Shown piece after piece: positions 8,315 through 18,105 of a stretch of DNA of 38,911 nucleotides (positions are counted from its first letter, which is position 1; each line of letters begins with the position of its first letter). The position numbers were made by a program, and so were the translations under genes. The notes beneath the pieces are model-generated. The model did not search any database and was not told where the DNA came from. It worked only from the letters and a program-made list of their open reading frames with translations. Source of the DNA: Clostridiales bacterium (GTDB lineage: Bacteria > Bacillota > Clostridia > Clostridiales > Oxobacteraceae); NCBI GenBank assembly GCA_030016385.1, contig JASEJN010000029.1:1-38911 (forward strand). Direction: 5' to 3'.

Positions 8315-9265
8315 TTATATTATCTTTATGCAAAATTGCGGACAAACTGTTGAACAATACCCGCACAGCCTGCATAAATCAGGATTTACACAGGATTTAC
8401 CATTGACTATTTTCAGCGCTCCCAAGCTGCATCTTTCCACGCATTTTCCGCAGCCTTCACACCACCAGTCTATCAACAGCCTTCTTTTAGTATTCCTTAA
8501 TGTCTTCTTTATATCCGAAGGCACCTCTTTCCCTTCAAATACCATCGAATTTGCTATAACTTCATTTTCAGATTGCATGCCGACAGCAATCGAATCTATA
8601 TCCTGATTGTCTATTACATACTTAAGGCTTTTTTCCACTTCCCCTATAAGATTCCCGCCGCCTATGGGTTTCATAGTATATATGCCCTTTCCATTTAATT
8701 TTGCCTTGTGGATCGCATTTTCCATGCCCTTAGCATCTCCGTCTCCTATGCCTATCCCTTTATAATTGAGCAGAGGAAATATTACATCTATTTCAGGCAT
8801 AATGCTTGCGGCTTCAACAGCTTTAATATTATGAGTCGAGATGCTTATTGCCTTTATCTTGCCCTCTTTTTTTGCATCCATCAAACACCTTATGGCATCA
8901 TGATGTCCCTTTAATGTGTAAACATCTTCCTGCTCATGCAGGCCGAAAATATCTATTGATTTTGCAGAAAGTGCATGCAGGGCTTCATCAAGGCTTTTTT
9001 TCATGCCATCATATGTATAATCATAAGACCTCGAAGAAATGACTATATTTTGCTTTTTAGAAATCTCCAGAGCCCTTTTAATATAGCCGTATGTTTTATA
9101 TAGTTTAGCCGTATCTATAAAATTAACTCCGCAGTCGAAAGCTTTTAGGATTACTTCGGCGCCATCATCAATAGACAAATTTGACTGAGCAGGTCCTATT
9201 GTCAGAGAACCAAAGCATAACCTTGATACATAAATGCCTGTCTTTCCCAATTGTCTGTATTCCAA
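8315..9265 (-). CDS. Aldo/keto reductase fused to a two-cluster ferredoxin domain
   Basis: TIM-barrel aldo/keto reductase (about residues 1-255) with a C-terminal module carrying two CxxCxxCxxxC motifs that should bind two 4Fe-4S clusters ([11 protein letters not shown] and [11 protein letters not shown]). The catalytic tetrad is partly altered: D51 and Y56 and H110 are present, but the usual Lys is Arg79 (SSRSYDY). This suggests changed chemistry, perhaps electron transfer between NAD(P)H, an unknown organic substrate and ferredoxin-like centres. The start TTG at 9263-9265 gives [10 protein letters not shown], the standard N-terminus, with AAGGTG six bases upstream. It lies between ruvX and the large membrane protein. 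Substrate unknown. Confidence 0.88.
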   Translation of the reverse strand: MEYRQLGKTGIYVSRLCFGSLTIGPAQSNLSIDDGAEVILKAFDCGVNFIDTAKLYKTYGYIKRALEISKKQNIVISSRSYDYTYDGMKKSLDEALHALSAKSIDIFGLHEQEDVYTLKGHHDAIRCLMDAKKEGKIKAISISTHNIKAVEAASIMPEIDVIFPLLNYKGIGIGDGDAKGMENAIHKAKLNGKGIYTMKPIGGGNLIGEVEKSLKYVIDNQDIDSIAVGMQSENEVIANSMVFEGKEVPSDIKKTLRNTKRRLLIDWWCEGCGKCVERCSLGALKIVNGKSCVNPDLCRLCGYCSTVCPQFCIKII

Positions 9266-9289
9266 ATTATACACCTTAATTTCAATAAA

Positions 9290-11377
9290 TTATTGTATTT
9301 TTCTATTATTCATTATCATCATGCTAAATACCCCGTAAAACATCATAAGGGCGGCAGTTATTATGCCTGAATCATTAAAAAGTATCGCCACTGCACAGGC
9401 CATTATTAAAGATATCCAGGAATTTTTTATGTGACCTATTTTAACAAGATAATTTTTAATATAACCCTGAGCTTTCACGATAATGATAACGCTTCCAAAT
9501 ATCAGCGCTATAAGCACTCTGCTCCAGATTGTATATCTTACAATCTTCCCTGCCATTTTTATTTTTCTTTCGGCTATATTGTATAAATATATCAATCCAT
9601 CACTTTTTATCTGCTTAAACAATACTCCGAAATGGGATTCTAATCCCGTAAAGAATATGTTTGAGGCAGCTACAAATATGAGCCCGATTAAAACCATGGA
9701 AATGCTTATCATAAATGCTTTTTTTATATTATATTTATTTTCAAGTAGAATAAACATAATATAGCCGAAAACAGCTGTTACAAAGCCTCCTACGTTTGAG
9801 CCGAGCCACGGCAATCCTGTAACAAAAGCAGAAAAAATCATCAGGGTAATCAATATTTTCTTCATATTTTTATTTAATTGGGATATGCATCCGCAGAACA
9901 AAAGAGTACAAGATACAAATACGCCCAAATATTCATTTCCCATGCCATAAAATCTCGCGCCTATTATGGGGTCATAGCCCAACAAACTATATTTTAGCAT
10001 ATTTTGTCCAGATATTATATCTATTATCAGTGCGAATACATTTATCCCTGCTATCGCTGCCACCTTTATAATATCGTTTTTGATGGATTTATTGATTATC
10101 AAAGACAAAATAAAACTTAGAAATGCTATAAAGGCCGCTTTCAAAAACATACTGCTTATCCTTAGAGCACCTTCAATAAGCATCGAAAAAGGCAATAAAA
10201 GGCAAAATGAAATAAGCAAGTCAACGTATGATTCGGATACTATATTCTTCAAGCAGTTAATGATATAAAACAGCAAAAATATTATTATGAGAATAGCAAA
10301 AAACTTTAATAATCTTATCCTTAATACTGAAATATCCGTAGTTATGTTGTTTATTTTTTCTATATACTGGGTATTGTTTGCCACATTTTTTGCCTTCAAG
10401 GGATAACCTATAAAACCGCTGTTATCTATATTGAAATACTCAAGTACGGCCGGAGCAATGTCGAGTGTTGAAATTATGCCTTCGCGTCTTGTAGTTTTTG
10501 ACGTTAAAACACCGCTGTTTTCCCCTCCAACATATAATACCAGCGGACATAGAAGCTCGCTGCTTTTCCCGGCTTTATCAGGTGAAAACGGAGATAATAT
10601 CAATAAAACCGTATTTGAAAAATTGATACTTTCTTTTATCGATTTTATCACTTTACCACATAACTCCATCTGCTTATTCCAGTTTAGTTCATATGCCGTA
10701 TGAAAATAAATATTCCTCTCCGTATAAAGGTTTTCGATATTTCCTAATTCTATCACTAAAAAATCGGAAATGCTGTAATTCTTTTTAAATGAGTTTAATA
10801 CTCCATCGATATTTGATGTGTCAATCAAATCGCCATAATCAGAAAGGCCATATCTGTCCATCGCTATAAGGAAAGCCGGTGAGATAAAATTTTCACCTCT
10901 AAAATAGCCTCCTATAAACGCCGTTTTCATTCCATTTGACCTTAATATGCTTCCTAACTTTCCGGGAATGGCGTTATACAGAGTCTTTGAATTTGCATTG
11001 GCGATCCTGTTGATAGAGAGATTAACGATACTTCCAGGGTTACACTTAATGCCCGTGATGTTTTGATACTTTTCTATAACAAGTTCATCCGCCTTATTCG
11101 CAACTAAATGGCCGGAATTAACTTCTCCCTTTTCACCGCTTCCTATGGTAAGATACGGTTTATACTGATTGATTTTACCGTTGGATTTTGAACTCATCAA
11201 ACCTATATATCCATTTCTTGCTATATTATTTATGTCTTTATTGTTCAAGAAATCATCGAGTGATGCGGCATTTATCGTTATTATCACTGTTTTTTTCATA
11301 GGCTTTGCAGATGAATGCCAAACTATACAAACCAAAAATAAAATCAACAGTAAACCCGATTTATAAAATTTTGCCAA
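9290..11377 (-). CDS. Large membrane protein with a degenerate alkaline-phosphatase-like domain
   Basis: I do not recognise a named family. The 695 residues comprise a signal-like N-terminal hydrophobic segment (about 8-24), an extracytoplasmic domain to about 340, and about ten membrane segments to the end. The soluble part resembles the alkaline-phosphatase superfamily: VIITINAASLDDF at the start and REGIISTLDIAPAVLEYF near its end. Typical metal ligands appear missing, because the place of the first Asp reads N and the DHG block reads SPFSPDK. The membrane part contains the distinctive GARFYGMGNEYLG and a late NDSG. The start is uncertain: TTG at 11377 is 13 bases after AGGAGG, which overlaps the ireB stop. 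It sits between ireB and the aldo/keto reductase gene. Confidence 0.7.
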   Translation of the reverse strand: MAKFYKSGLLLILFLVCIVWHSSAKPMKKTVIITINAASLDDFLNNKDINNIARNGYIGLMSSKSNGKINQYKPYLTIGSGEKGEVNSGHLVANKADELVIEKYQNITGIKCNPGSIVNLSINRIANANSKTLYNAIPGKLGSILRSNGMKTAFIGGYFRGENFISPAFLIAMDRYGLSDYGDLIDTSNIDGVLNSFKKNYSISDFLVIELGNIENLYTERNIYFHTAYELNWNKQMELCGKVIKSIKESINFSNTVLLILSPFSPDKAGKSSELLCPLVLYVGGENSGVLTSKTTRREGIISTLDIAPAVLEYFNIDNSGFIGYPLKAKNVANNTQYIEKINNITTDISVLRIRLLKFFAILIIIFLLFYIINCLKNIVSESYVDLLISFCLLLPFSMLIEGALRISSMFLKAAFIAFLSFILSLIINKSIKNDIIKVAAIAGINVFALIIDIISGQNMLKYSLLGYDPIIGARFYGMGNEYLGVFVSCTLLFCGCISQLNKNMKKILITLMIFSAFVTGLPWLGSNVGGFVTAVFGYIMFILLENKYNIKKAFMISISMVLIGLIFVAASNIFFTGLESHFGVLFKQIKSDGLIYLYNIAERKIKMAGKIVRYTIWSRVLIALIFGSVIIIVKAQGYIKNYLVKIGHIKNSWISLIMACAVAILFNDSGIITAALMMFYGVFSMMIMNNRKIQ

Positions 11378-11394
11378 AAGAAAACTATTGCCTC

Positions 11395-11652
11395 CTATTT
11401 ATCTTTCAGATAGCTTCTTAAAAGTTCTTCTAAAAGTTCGTCCCTTTCTACTTCCCTTATCTTATTCCTCGCATTATTGAAACTCGTAATATATGTGGGG
11501 TCTCCTGACAAAATATATCCTACCATCTGGTTTATCGGATTATACCCTTTCTTTTTCAGGGAGTCATAAACACTTATCAGAATATCCTTGGCTTTATTGC
11601 ACCTTTCCTTTTCAACGTCAAACTTCATAGTTTCATTGAATTTGTCAGACAT
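11395..11652 (-). CDS. ireB: IreB-family regulatory phosphoprotein (UPF0297)
   Basis: Small cytoplasmic regulator of 85 residues; in Enterococcus IreB is phosphorylated by the PASTA kinase IreK and affects cephalosporin resistance. The family signature is clear: [20 protein letters not shown] followed by [20 protein letters not shown]. Length equals the family. It starts with ATG after GAGGGTG. Directly downstream of alaS, as in Bacillus (alaS-yrzL-yrrK), but here followed by the membrane protein instead of ruvX. The likely phosphosites are N-terminal Thr residues, one of which is present (T8); this is inference from the family. Confidence 0.92.
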   Translation of the reverse strand: MSDKFNETMKFDVEKERCNKAKDILISVYDSLKKKGYNPINQMVGYILSGDPTYITSFNNARNKIREVERDELLEELLRSYLKDK

Positions 11653-11734
11653 AAAATCACCCTCTACAATACATATTTATACACCATATATTAATACATA
11701 TTTTTGGAAGTTTCAATATATAAATATAAAATAC

Positions 11735-11784
11735 CTTCAATTCGTAATATGAACTTATGTCTGCTCCCAAATTACGAATCGAAG
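11735..11784 (+). repeat. Interspersed repeat, copy E (inverted arrangement)
   Basis: The first 26 bases (CTTCAATTCGTAATATGAAC, then TTATGT) match the beginning of copies A and C. They are then followed by the same start in inverted orientation, ending at 11784 in CGAATCGAAG. A more degenerate relic, TTCAAATTGAGAATC, lies near 11864-11878. The core with GCCAGATTCAAG is absent. It occupies the 295-base gap between alaS and ireB, which otherwise shows nothing convincing. Confidence 0.6.
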
Positions 11785-11947
11785 ATAAAATACTTCGGTT
11801 CATAAAAACTTTCATAATGCTTAATTGCATCGTTAAAAACATTACAGCTTTATTTTCAACAAATTTCAAATTGAGAATCAGAATAAAAAATACTCTTGAT
11901 TTATCATCAATACATATTTCACATATAAATTATGTGCTTTAAAACAA

Positions 11948-14584
11948 TTATTTAATCATTTTTTCAGCCAGGATATATACATTATTTAAAGCCTCATCTA
12001 TTTTGTCCCTGAATTTACCGCCGGCCTGCGCCATATCTGGTTTTCCACCGCCGTTTCCACCCGCGATTTTCGCAACTTCCTTGATTATCCTTCCACAGTG
12101 TATGCCTGATGATACTGCGTCTTTGCTTGCCATGGAAATAAATGTTGTCTTTTCAGCGTTGCTGCTGCATAAGACTATCAGCGATTTGCCTAATTTTTCT
12201 TTAAGCCTGTCGCCAAGCTCCCTCATTGCACCAGTATCGAGATCTACTGTGGCTGTAACTATCTTTACTCCTTTTATATCCCTTGCAGCTTTTGCTATAT
12301 CGTAAGTCGCTTTTTGGGCAATCCTTGACTTTAATCTCTCAATTTCAGTTTCCTTACTCTTTATATCCAGCATGATAGATTCCGCTTTCTTGTCAAGATC
12401 CCTTATGTTTGTTTTCAATAAGTCTGCAGCATCATTCAAAATACTTTCGATATCTTCTATATACGACAGTGCCCCATAGCCTGTAACTGCCTCTATTCTC
12501 CTTACTCCGGACGCAACTCCCCCTTCCGATAGTATCTTGAACATTCCTATTGAAGATGTATTTTTTACATGAGTGCCTCCGCATAATTCCATGCTGAAGT
12601 CCCCGATTTTGACTACTTTTACTACAGATCCGTATTTCTCTCCAAACAGCGCCATTGCCCCCATGTCCTTGGCTTCGTTCAAGGATGTTTCAAATGTATT
12701 GACATCGACCGCATCCATTATTTCTTTGTTTACCAGCCTTTCGATTTCAATCAATGTTTCCTTCTTTATCGGCTCGAAATGTGTAAAATCAAACCTCAGC
12801 CTATCCGGTGCCACAAGAGAACCGGACTGTTCAACATGCGGACCTAGGACCTTTCTCAAAGAAGCCTGAAGCAAATGGGTTGCAGTATGATTCCTCGCAA
12901 TATCATCCCTTCTTTTGCCATCCACAGCCGCCACCACGCGGTCACCTTTTGATATCGCTCCTTCAGTCACCCTTCCGATATGAATTATCTTGCCGTTCGG
13001 CGTCTTTTTGCAGTCCGTTACGTCAATTGTGAAACTATTACCCTTGATAGTTCCTGTATCTCCCACTTGTCCGCCCATTTCAGCGTAAAAACTTGTCTTA
13101 TCCAATATAACGGATACTTCGTCGCCCTTGCAGGCTTTGTCGGCTATAGCACCATCCTTTACTATAGCAAGCACTTCCCCAACCGATGTTAAATTATCAT
13201 ACCCCACAAATTCAGTTTTTATATCCGATGGCAGTGACATGAATACGCCGGGTTCTACACCCATATAGTTCGTTTCTTCCCTTGCTGATCTTGCCCGCGT
13301 TTTCTGGGCTTTCATTTTCTCATTAAAGCCCTCCATATCGATCTTCAGCTCCTGCTCCTCAAGTATCTCGCCTGTCAGTTCGACGGGGAAGCCAAACGTA
13401 TCGTATAGTTTAAACGCGCTTTCACCGGATAAAACATTACCGCCTTCGGATTTTAAATCAATTATGAAATTATTCAATTTTGCCATGCCCGAGTCTATGG
13501 TCTCATCGAATTTTTCTTCTTCAATTTTGATTATTTTTTTAATGTAATCTTTTTTTTGATAAAGCTCAGGATATGCCTCCTTGGAATCTTTAATCACTAT
13601 ATCGCACAGCTCATAAAGGAATGATCCGGTAATCCCCAAAAGTTTCCCATGCCTTGCAGCCCTTCTTATAAGCCTTCTTAACACATATCCTCTTCCTTCA
13701 TTTGAAGGAAGTATCCCGTCGCTTACCATAAATGTCACACTTCTTATGTGGTCAGTAATGAGCCTTATAGACGAATCCGTCCTCTTATTTTCTCCAAACC
13801 TCACATTTGAAACTTTACATACTTCATCTAAAATATTTTTTATGGTATCCACTTCAAAAATACTGTCCACATTTTGCATTATGACAGCCATTCTCTCAAG
13901 TCCCATACCAGTATCTATATTAGGATGGGCAAGCTTGTTATAATTTCCAAACTTGTCTTTGTCAAACTGGGTAAACACAAGGTTCCAGAATTCCATGAAC
14001 CTGTCACAGTCACAGCCTACAGAGCAGTTGGGCCTTCCGCATCCCTTATCTTTTCCTCTGTCAAAGTAAATTTCGGAACACGGGCCGCACGGGCCTTCAC
14101 CTATTTCCCAAAAGTTATCCTCTTTTCCCATCCTTACTATTCTTTTTTCGGGAAGCCCTACTTTTTTATTCCAGATCTCAAACGCTTCATCATCGTTTTC
14201 ATAAATCGTAACCCATAGCCTATCCTCCGGAAGCTTTAATACATCCGTTACAAATTCCCATGCCCATGGGATTACTTCTTCTTTAAAATAGTCGCCAAAG
14301 GAAAAATTACCGAGCATCTCAAAAAATGTAGCGTGTCTTGCTGTTTTGCCTACCCTCTCAATATCTCCTGTTCGTATGCATTTCTGGCATGTTGTAACTC
14401 TTTTTCTCGGCGGAATCTCCTGTCCTGTAAAATATGGCTTCAACGGTGCCATACCTGCATTTATCAGGAGCAAACTTTTATCATTTTTAGGTACCAGTGA
14501 AAAACTCGGAAGTATCAAGTGCCCCTTTGATTCAAAAAAACTTAAAAACTTTTGCCTTATTTCATTTAATCCCATATTTTCCAT
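11948..14584 (-). CDS. alaS: Alanyl-tRNA synthetase
   Basis: Charges tRNA-Ala in the cytoplasm. The 878 residues match the family: class II catalytic core with [14 protein letters not shown], an editing domain with zinc-binding RNHTATHLL (near 570) and CGGTHVKNT (near 670), and a C-terminal DHHA1/C-Ala domain with [17 protein letters not shown] chose the ATG at 14584, seven bases after GGAGG; the longer reading from 14626 lacks a site and runs into the T-box terminator. Expression should be controlled by the T-box leader upstream. Neighbours AI-2E protein and ireB match the Bacillus order. Confidence 0.97.
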   Translation of the reverse strand: MENMGLNEIRQKFLSFFESKGHLILPSFSLVPKNDKSLLLINAGMAPLKPYFTGQEIPPRKRVTTCQKCIRTGDIERVGKTARHATFFEMLGNFSFGDYFKEEVIPWAWEFVTDVLKLPEDRLWVTIYENDDEAFEIWNKKVGLPEKRIVRMGKEDNFWEIGEGPCGPCSEIYFDRGKDKGCGRPNCSVGCDCDRFMEFWNLVFTQFDKDKFGNYNKLAHPNIDTGMGLERMAVIMQNVDSIFEVDTIKNILDEVCKVSNVRFGENKRTDSSIRLITDHIRSVTFMVSDGILPSNEGRGYVLRRLIRRAARHGKLLGITGSFLYELCDIVIKDSKEAYPELYQKKDYIKKIIKIEEEKFDETIDSGMAKLNNFIIDLKSEGGNVLSGESAFKLYDTFGFPVELTGEILEEQELKIDMEGFNEKMKAQKTRARSAREETNYMGVEPGVFMSLPSDIKTEFVGYDNLTSVGEVLAIVKDGAIADKACKGDEVSVILDKTSFYAEMGGQVGDTGTIKGNSFTIDVTDCKKTPNGKIIHIGRVTEGAISKGDRVVAAVDGKRRDDIARNHTATHLLQASLRKVLGPHVEQSGSLVAPDRLRFDFTHFEPIKKETLIEIERLVNKEIMDAVDVNTFETSLNEAKDMGAMALFGEKYGSVVKVVKIGDFSMELCGGTHVKNTSSIGMFKILSEGGVASGVRRIEAVTGYGALSYIEDIESILNDAADLLKTNIRDLDKKAESIMLDIKSKETEIERLKSRIAQKATYDIAKAARDIKGVKIVTATVDLDTGAMRELGDRLKEKLGKSLIVLCSSNAEKTTFISMASKDAVSSGIHCGRIIKEVAKIAGGNGGGKPDMAQAGGKFRDKIDEALNNVYILAEKMIK

Positions 14585-14603
14585 AATAAAACCTCCAGTA
14601 AAT

Positions 14604-14913
14604 AAAAAAATCCTTCCTGCTCCCAAAATAGGGGCGGAAGGTTATCCGCGGTACCACCCTAGTTATTTTAACAGAAACTTTTCTGTTCTTTGGCCCCAAA
14701 GCATCTTTATATAATGCAGAGTATTTTTATCTTAAATGCCTGTTAAAATATCTTTAACGCATATAACGGTTACACTCCCGTCAGGGCTTCATTACCCTGC
14801 TGCTCCAGGACAGCATACAGCCGCATATCAAAAGGCTCGCACCGTACACCTTCTCTCTTTATGAATCTGCTGCCATAAATCCCCTTCATAACATTTATCA
14901 AAAAATATCAAGT
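14604..14913 (-). promoter_or_regulatory. T-box leader of alaS with terminator
   Basis: The signature AGGGTGGTACCGCGG is at 14646-14660 and a terminator stem with seven T residues at 14604-14641 (CCTTCC pairs with GGAAGG around inner CCC/GGG). The UGGU of the signature pairs with an A discriminator, as expected for tRNA-Ala. Stem I features (AGAGAGAAGG, GGTGCGAGCC) are at about 14834-14858. Uncharged tRNA would stabilise the antiterminator. An Ala codon GCU occurs on the expected side of the specifier region, but I could not fix the loop by hand. Confidence 0.92.
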
Positions 14914-14919
14914 AAAATC

Positions 14920-14948
14920 ATTATATTAAATCATCATGTTTTTGTCAA
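14920..14948 (-). promoter_or_regulatory. Consensus promoter of alaS
   Basis: Minus strand TTGACA (14943-14948), 17 bases, TATAAT (14920-14925): perfect match to the housekeeping consensus. The predicted start near 14913 leaves a leader of about 330 bases, the size of a T-box. Confidence 0.85.
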
Positions 14949-14966
14949 TTGACAGCAAATAAAAAT

Positions 14967-15054
14967 CTTCGATTCATAATATGAACTTATGTTATTTTGA
15001 ACACTCATTCGCCAGATTCAAGTTTTATAAGTTCTAAGGCTGCAAGCCTTAAGA
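14967..15054 (+). repeat. Interspersed repeat, copy A (most complete)
   Basis: About 88 bases starting CTTCGATTCATAATATGAAC and ending in the small hairpin AAGGCTGCAAGCCTT. The 19-bp core CTCATTCGCCAGATTCAAG at 15004-15022 is identical in copies B and C. GAACTTAT and ATAAGTTC form an outer inverted repeat, and TTGAA/TTCAA an inner one, so it can fold. It lies between the alaS promoter and the end of the AI-2E gene. Confidence 0.75.
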
Positions 15055-15060
15055 ATCCAA

Positions 15061-16107
15061 TTAAAAGAGATTTTTTATAACATCCTTGTAAATCACCTTA
15101 AGTGCCGCGACTACAGGGATGGCGAGTATTAAACCTGTCATGCCGAAAAATTCCCCGCCTACAAGTAAAGACAGCATGACCGTTACAGGATGAAGGCCCA
15201 CCGTATCGGCGGTAATCCTCGGGCATATTATATCGCTTTCAACTTGCTGTATAACCGATAGCATAATTATCGTATACACTGCCTTTAAAGGAGACTGCAG
15301 GAGTGCTAATACGACAGCGGGAATACCTCCTATGATGGGGCCAAAATACGGTATTATATTTGTGATACCGTTTATAATACCTATTATAAGAGCAAAATTT
15401 ATCCTGAGCAGCATCAGGGATACCGTCGTCATGGCAGCTACTATTAACGATAAAATCAACTGTGTCCTTATATAATCTCCAAAAACTTCGTCGATATTTA
15501 TGCATATGTTTACTATTCTCGTTCTGTATTTTTTAGGGATTATCCTTTTTATCCCATGTATTATCTTCATGAAATCTTTTAAAAAATAATATAAAAGTAC
15601 GGGTATAAGCGCTATCGAAAAAATTTTTGAAAGCGTTGACATTATAAATGTCATAACTTTTCCCAAGTACACGGCGATTACATTTTGAAGTTTATTGATA
15701 TTACCTACCAGTACGTTTTTAATGCCATCTGGAAGGCCGCTCCTGCTGTAAACTTTCTGAATATAACCTATATTTTCCCTGATTTCTTCCGTATATTGCG
15801 GAAGTATATTTATGAGTTTTCCCATATCCCTTACCAGGATTGGAAGCAAAAAAAAGCATATGGAGAACAAAATCCCGATAAAAAATATGAATATAATCCA
15901 TATGCCCAAAATTCTTTTAATTCCCTTTCTTTCCATATAGCATACTGCAGGATTCAAAAGGTATGCAAGAAAAAGGCTCACCAAGAATGGATATGCTATT
16001 TTTGTTATCTTGCCCCAGTATTTGAACACAAGAAAAAATAGCAAAAATAGCATCAGAATTATTATAGCTCGGATAATGAATGCCCTTGGTATATGGTTTT
16101 TCATCAT
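15061..16107 (-). CDS. AI-2E family membrane protein (YrrI/PerM-like)
   Basis: Polytopic membrane protein of the AI-2E transporter family (DUF20), 348 residues with about seven to eight membrane segments and the conserved late region INGITNIIPYFGPIIGGIPA. Members have been linked to export of autoinducer-2 or to Na+/H+ exchange; the substrate here is unknown. In Bacillus the relative yrrI also precedes alaS. The start ATG at 16107 overlaps the stop of the PRC-barrel gene by four bases and has AGGAGA upstream, so the two are translationally coupled. A second ATG follows directly. Confidence 0.87.
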   Translation of the reverse strand: MMKNHIPRAFIIRAIIILMLFLLFFLVFKYWGKITKIAYPFLVSLFLAYLLNPAVCYMERKGIKRILGIWIIFIFFIGILFSICFFLLPILVRDMGKLINILPQYTEEIRENIGYIQKVYSRSGLPDGIKNVLVGNINKLQNVIAVYLGKVMTFIMSTLSKIFSIALIPVLLYYFLKDFMKIIHGIKRIIPKKYRTRIVNICINIDEVFGDYIRTQLILSLIVAAMTTVSLMLLRINFALIIGIINGITNIIPYFGPIIGGIPAVVLALLQSPLKAVYTIIMLSVIQQVESDIICPRITADTVGLHPVTVMLSLLVGGEFFGMTGLILAIPVVAALKVIYKDVIKNLF

Positions 16108-16649
16108 TCTATTCTCCTGTTTTCCAGATACTTTTTTAATGACATCTCATTTTTTAGCATGACATTTCCCTCACTGCAATCTATAATTATGGAATCTTCA
16201 CCGAATATTATCTTATCCTCGAACAGTATGATGGACTTTCCTTTTATGATATCATCTATGATGCCTCCTGATATAACAAAGCCATGGATAGTCATATTGT
16301 TTTCATCGATTATTATATCTTCAAGAAAACCGAGTTCATCACCTTCGCGTGTAAAGACCCGCATCCCGATTACTTTATTTTTATCTTTTATCGCTTTTTC
16401 TATTTCAGGCATGCTCGACTTATCTACGATGCCGCTTTTATCCTTTATGGTTATAACGTCATTGCCTATATGGTAAATGGTTTCTGGCAGCAGTATTTTG
16501 CAGCTTTTCACCCATCTTCCGCAGTTTATACTAAAGCCCAACACCTTTTCCCTGTATGGGAAAAACAATATATCGTTTATTCTTCCGATTATCTTGCCAT
16601 TTTCAAGATCCATGACCTCTATGCCTGAAAATAGCGCTGACTTTTTCAT
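16104..16649 (-). CDS. PRC-barrel domain protein
   Basis: Cytoplasmic protein of 181 residues with two PRC-barrel-like repeats: about 5-75 (SGIEVMDLENGKIIGRINDI) and about 85-165 (VIGMRVFTREGDELGFLEDI). PRC barrels occur in RNA-processing and sporulation proteins such as the YlmC group; the role of this one is unknown. I chose the ATG at 16649, six bases after GAGGTG. A TTG at about 16682, seven bases after GGGAGG, is a serious alternative that adds 11 residues. It is coupled to the AI-2E gene by a four-base overlap and faces the O-antigen-ligase-like gene. Confidence 0.75.
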   Translation of the reverse strand: MKKSALFSGIEVMDLENGKIIGRINDILFFPYREKVLGFSINCGRWVKSCKILLPETIYHIGNDVITIKDKSGIVDKSSMPEIEKAIKDKNKVIGMRVFTREGDELGFLEDIIIDENNMTIHGFVISGGIIDDIIKGKSIILFEDKIIFGEDSIIIDCSEGNVMLKNEMSLKKYLENRRIE

Positions 16650-16711
16650 ATTCGCCACCTCACCGACCATGGGTACATCCAAGAATATGCCTCCCACGCG
16701 CCATCACATAT

Positions 16712-16740
16712 TTGACTTAATGGAATTTTTAAAATAATAT
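16712..16740 (+). promoter_or_regulatory. Candidate promoter of the O-antigen-ligase-like gene
   Basis: TTGACT (16712-16717), 17 bases, TAATAT (16735-16740). The -35 is good, the -10 matches four of six. It is the only plausible promoter in the 122-base divergent gap on this strand. Confidence 0.4.
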
Positions 16741-16771
16741 TATGTATATGGTATAAAAATGAGGTATCAAT

Positions 16772-18070
16772 ATGAACGATGAATCTATTAAAAAAGCCGT
16801 ATTTATCTTAATAATAGCGATTGATGCTTTTGTGCCGTTGATAATCTGGACCAAAAGCACAGACTATTTTTATTATCCCAAAATTACAGTAATTTATTTT
16901 ATTGTACTTGCTATAACTTTTCTTACGCTATATATTTTTTTAAAAGGCAATATATCATTGAATCTTTCATGGGAATTGTTTTTCTTGTCCTTATATGCTG
17001 CGATGATATTGCTTTCGGCATGGTTTTCAAAATACAGGTCCCAGTCTTTTTGGGGAAGACCTTTAAGATGTGAAGGTGCGTTTGCTTATATTTCATATTT
17101 CTTGATATTATATTTTTCATATCTATATGTAAAAAATAACAACGGCTATAAAAAAGTAATCGCTTTTATTATTATATCCTCATGTATAATCTCTTTATAT
17201 GCGATACTTCAATATATAGGTATCGACCCGATCAAGAGGGACAGCATCCGAAAGGAATGGGTTTACAATAGTTTCAGCACCCTTGGAAACAGGGATTTTC
17301 TCGGAAGCTATTTATCGATCGTGATTCCTGTCACAATTATTTGCTGCATATGGAATAAAAAGACTCTGCAGTCTGTTTTGCTTTTCTTTGCCGCGTTAGT
17401 CCAATTTTCTGCATTGATTTGTTCTATGGCAAGAAGCGCATGGTTAGGCATAATGCTCTCTCTGATTTTTTTATTTATTGTTTTTTTTAAAGAATCCATT
17501 AGGAAATATAAAAAGATATTAGCGTTGCTCCTGATATTTATTCTGGTGGCATTTTCAATCAATATGATACATAAGGGAAGCGTTTCCTCAAGGTTTAAAA
17601 AAATCGCATCTGATTTTGCATCCTTGATCAGCAAACCTTCCATAAACAGTACGGCAGGATCGCAGCGAATATTTATATGGCTTAGAACGATGGATTATAT
17701 TTTTGAAAGACCAATACTCGGCTCCGGGCCCGATACATTTGATAAAGTTTTCTCTATGAGTCCAAAGGAGGCCAAGTATCATTTCGGTTCCCAAAATATA
17801 TATGTAGACAAGGCACATAATGAGTATTTGCAGATTATTGTGACAACAGGTTTTCCATCGCTGTTTTTCTATATGGTCTTTTTATCGATTGTTTATAGAA
17901 AGGCATTGAAAAGTTTGAAATACGGAAATAAAAATATCTATACATTATGTTTTTTAGGAGGCGTAACAGCATACATAATACAGGCTTTTTTCAACATAAG
18001 CGTGGTATCCGTCGCACCCTTATACTGGTCTCTTCTTGGAATGCTTATTTCTTCATATGGGGATTCATGA
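16772..18070 (+). CDS. O-antigen ligase / polymerase-like membrane protein (Wzy_C family)
   Basis: Integral membrane protein of 432 residues with about ten to twelve membrane segments and a large extracytoplasmic loop near residues 270-350. That loop holds the family hallmark DKAHNEYLQIIVTTGF, with the His-Asn-x-Tyr-Leu motif of O-antigen ligases, and an earlier STLGNRDFLGSYL motif. In a Gram-positive cell it probably joins or polymerises a surface glycan, or attaches it to a carrier; no other glycan genes are nearby, so it is an isolated member. GAGGT six bases before the ATG supports the start. It is the only plus-strand gene in the right-hand 34 kb and converges on mnmA with a 20-base gap. 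Confidence 0.85.
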   Translation: MNDESIKKAVFILIIAIDAFVPLIIWTKSTDYFYYPKITVIYFIVLAITFLTLYIFLKGNISLNLSWELFFLSLYAAMILLSAWFSKYRSQSFWGRPLRCEGAFAYISYFLILYFSYLYVKNNNGYKKVIAFIIISSCIISLYAILQYIGIDPIKRDSIRKEWVYNSFSTLGNRDFLGSYLSIVIPVTIICCIWNKKTLQSVLLFFAALVQFSALICSMARSAWLGIMLSLIFLFIVFFKESIRKYKKILALLLIFILVAFSINMIHKGSVSSRFKKIASDFASLISKPSINSTAGSQRIFIWLRTMDYIFERPILGSGPDTFDKVFSMSPKEAKYHFGSQNIYVDKAHNEYLQIIVTTGFPSLFFYMVFLSIVYRKALKSLKYGNKNIYTLCFLGGVTAYIIQAFFNISVVSVAPLYWSLLGMLISSYGDS

Positions 18071-18073
18071 CAT

Positions 18074-18105
18074 GCCAAAGGGCAGATAAATCAATCCGCC
18101 CTTTC
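18074..18105. terminator. Possible bidirectional hairpin at the convergent gene ends
   Basis: AAAGGGC and GCCCTTT pair across about 14 bases, overlapping the last codons of mnmA. It lacks a long U-run, so it is only a candidate terminator for both convergent transcripts. Confidence 0.35.
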
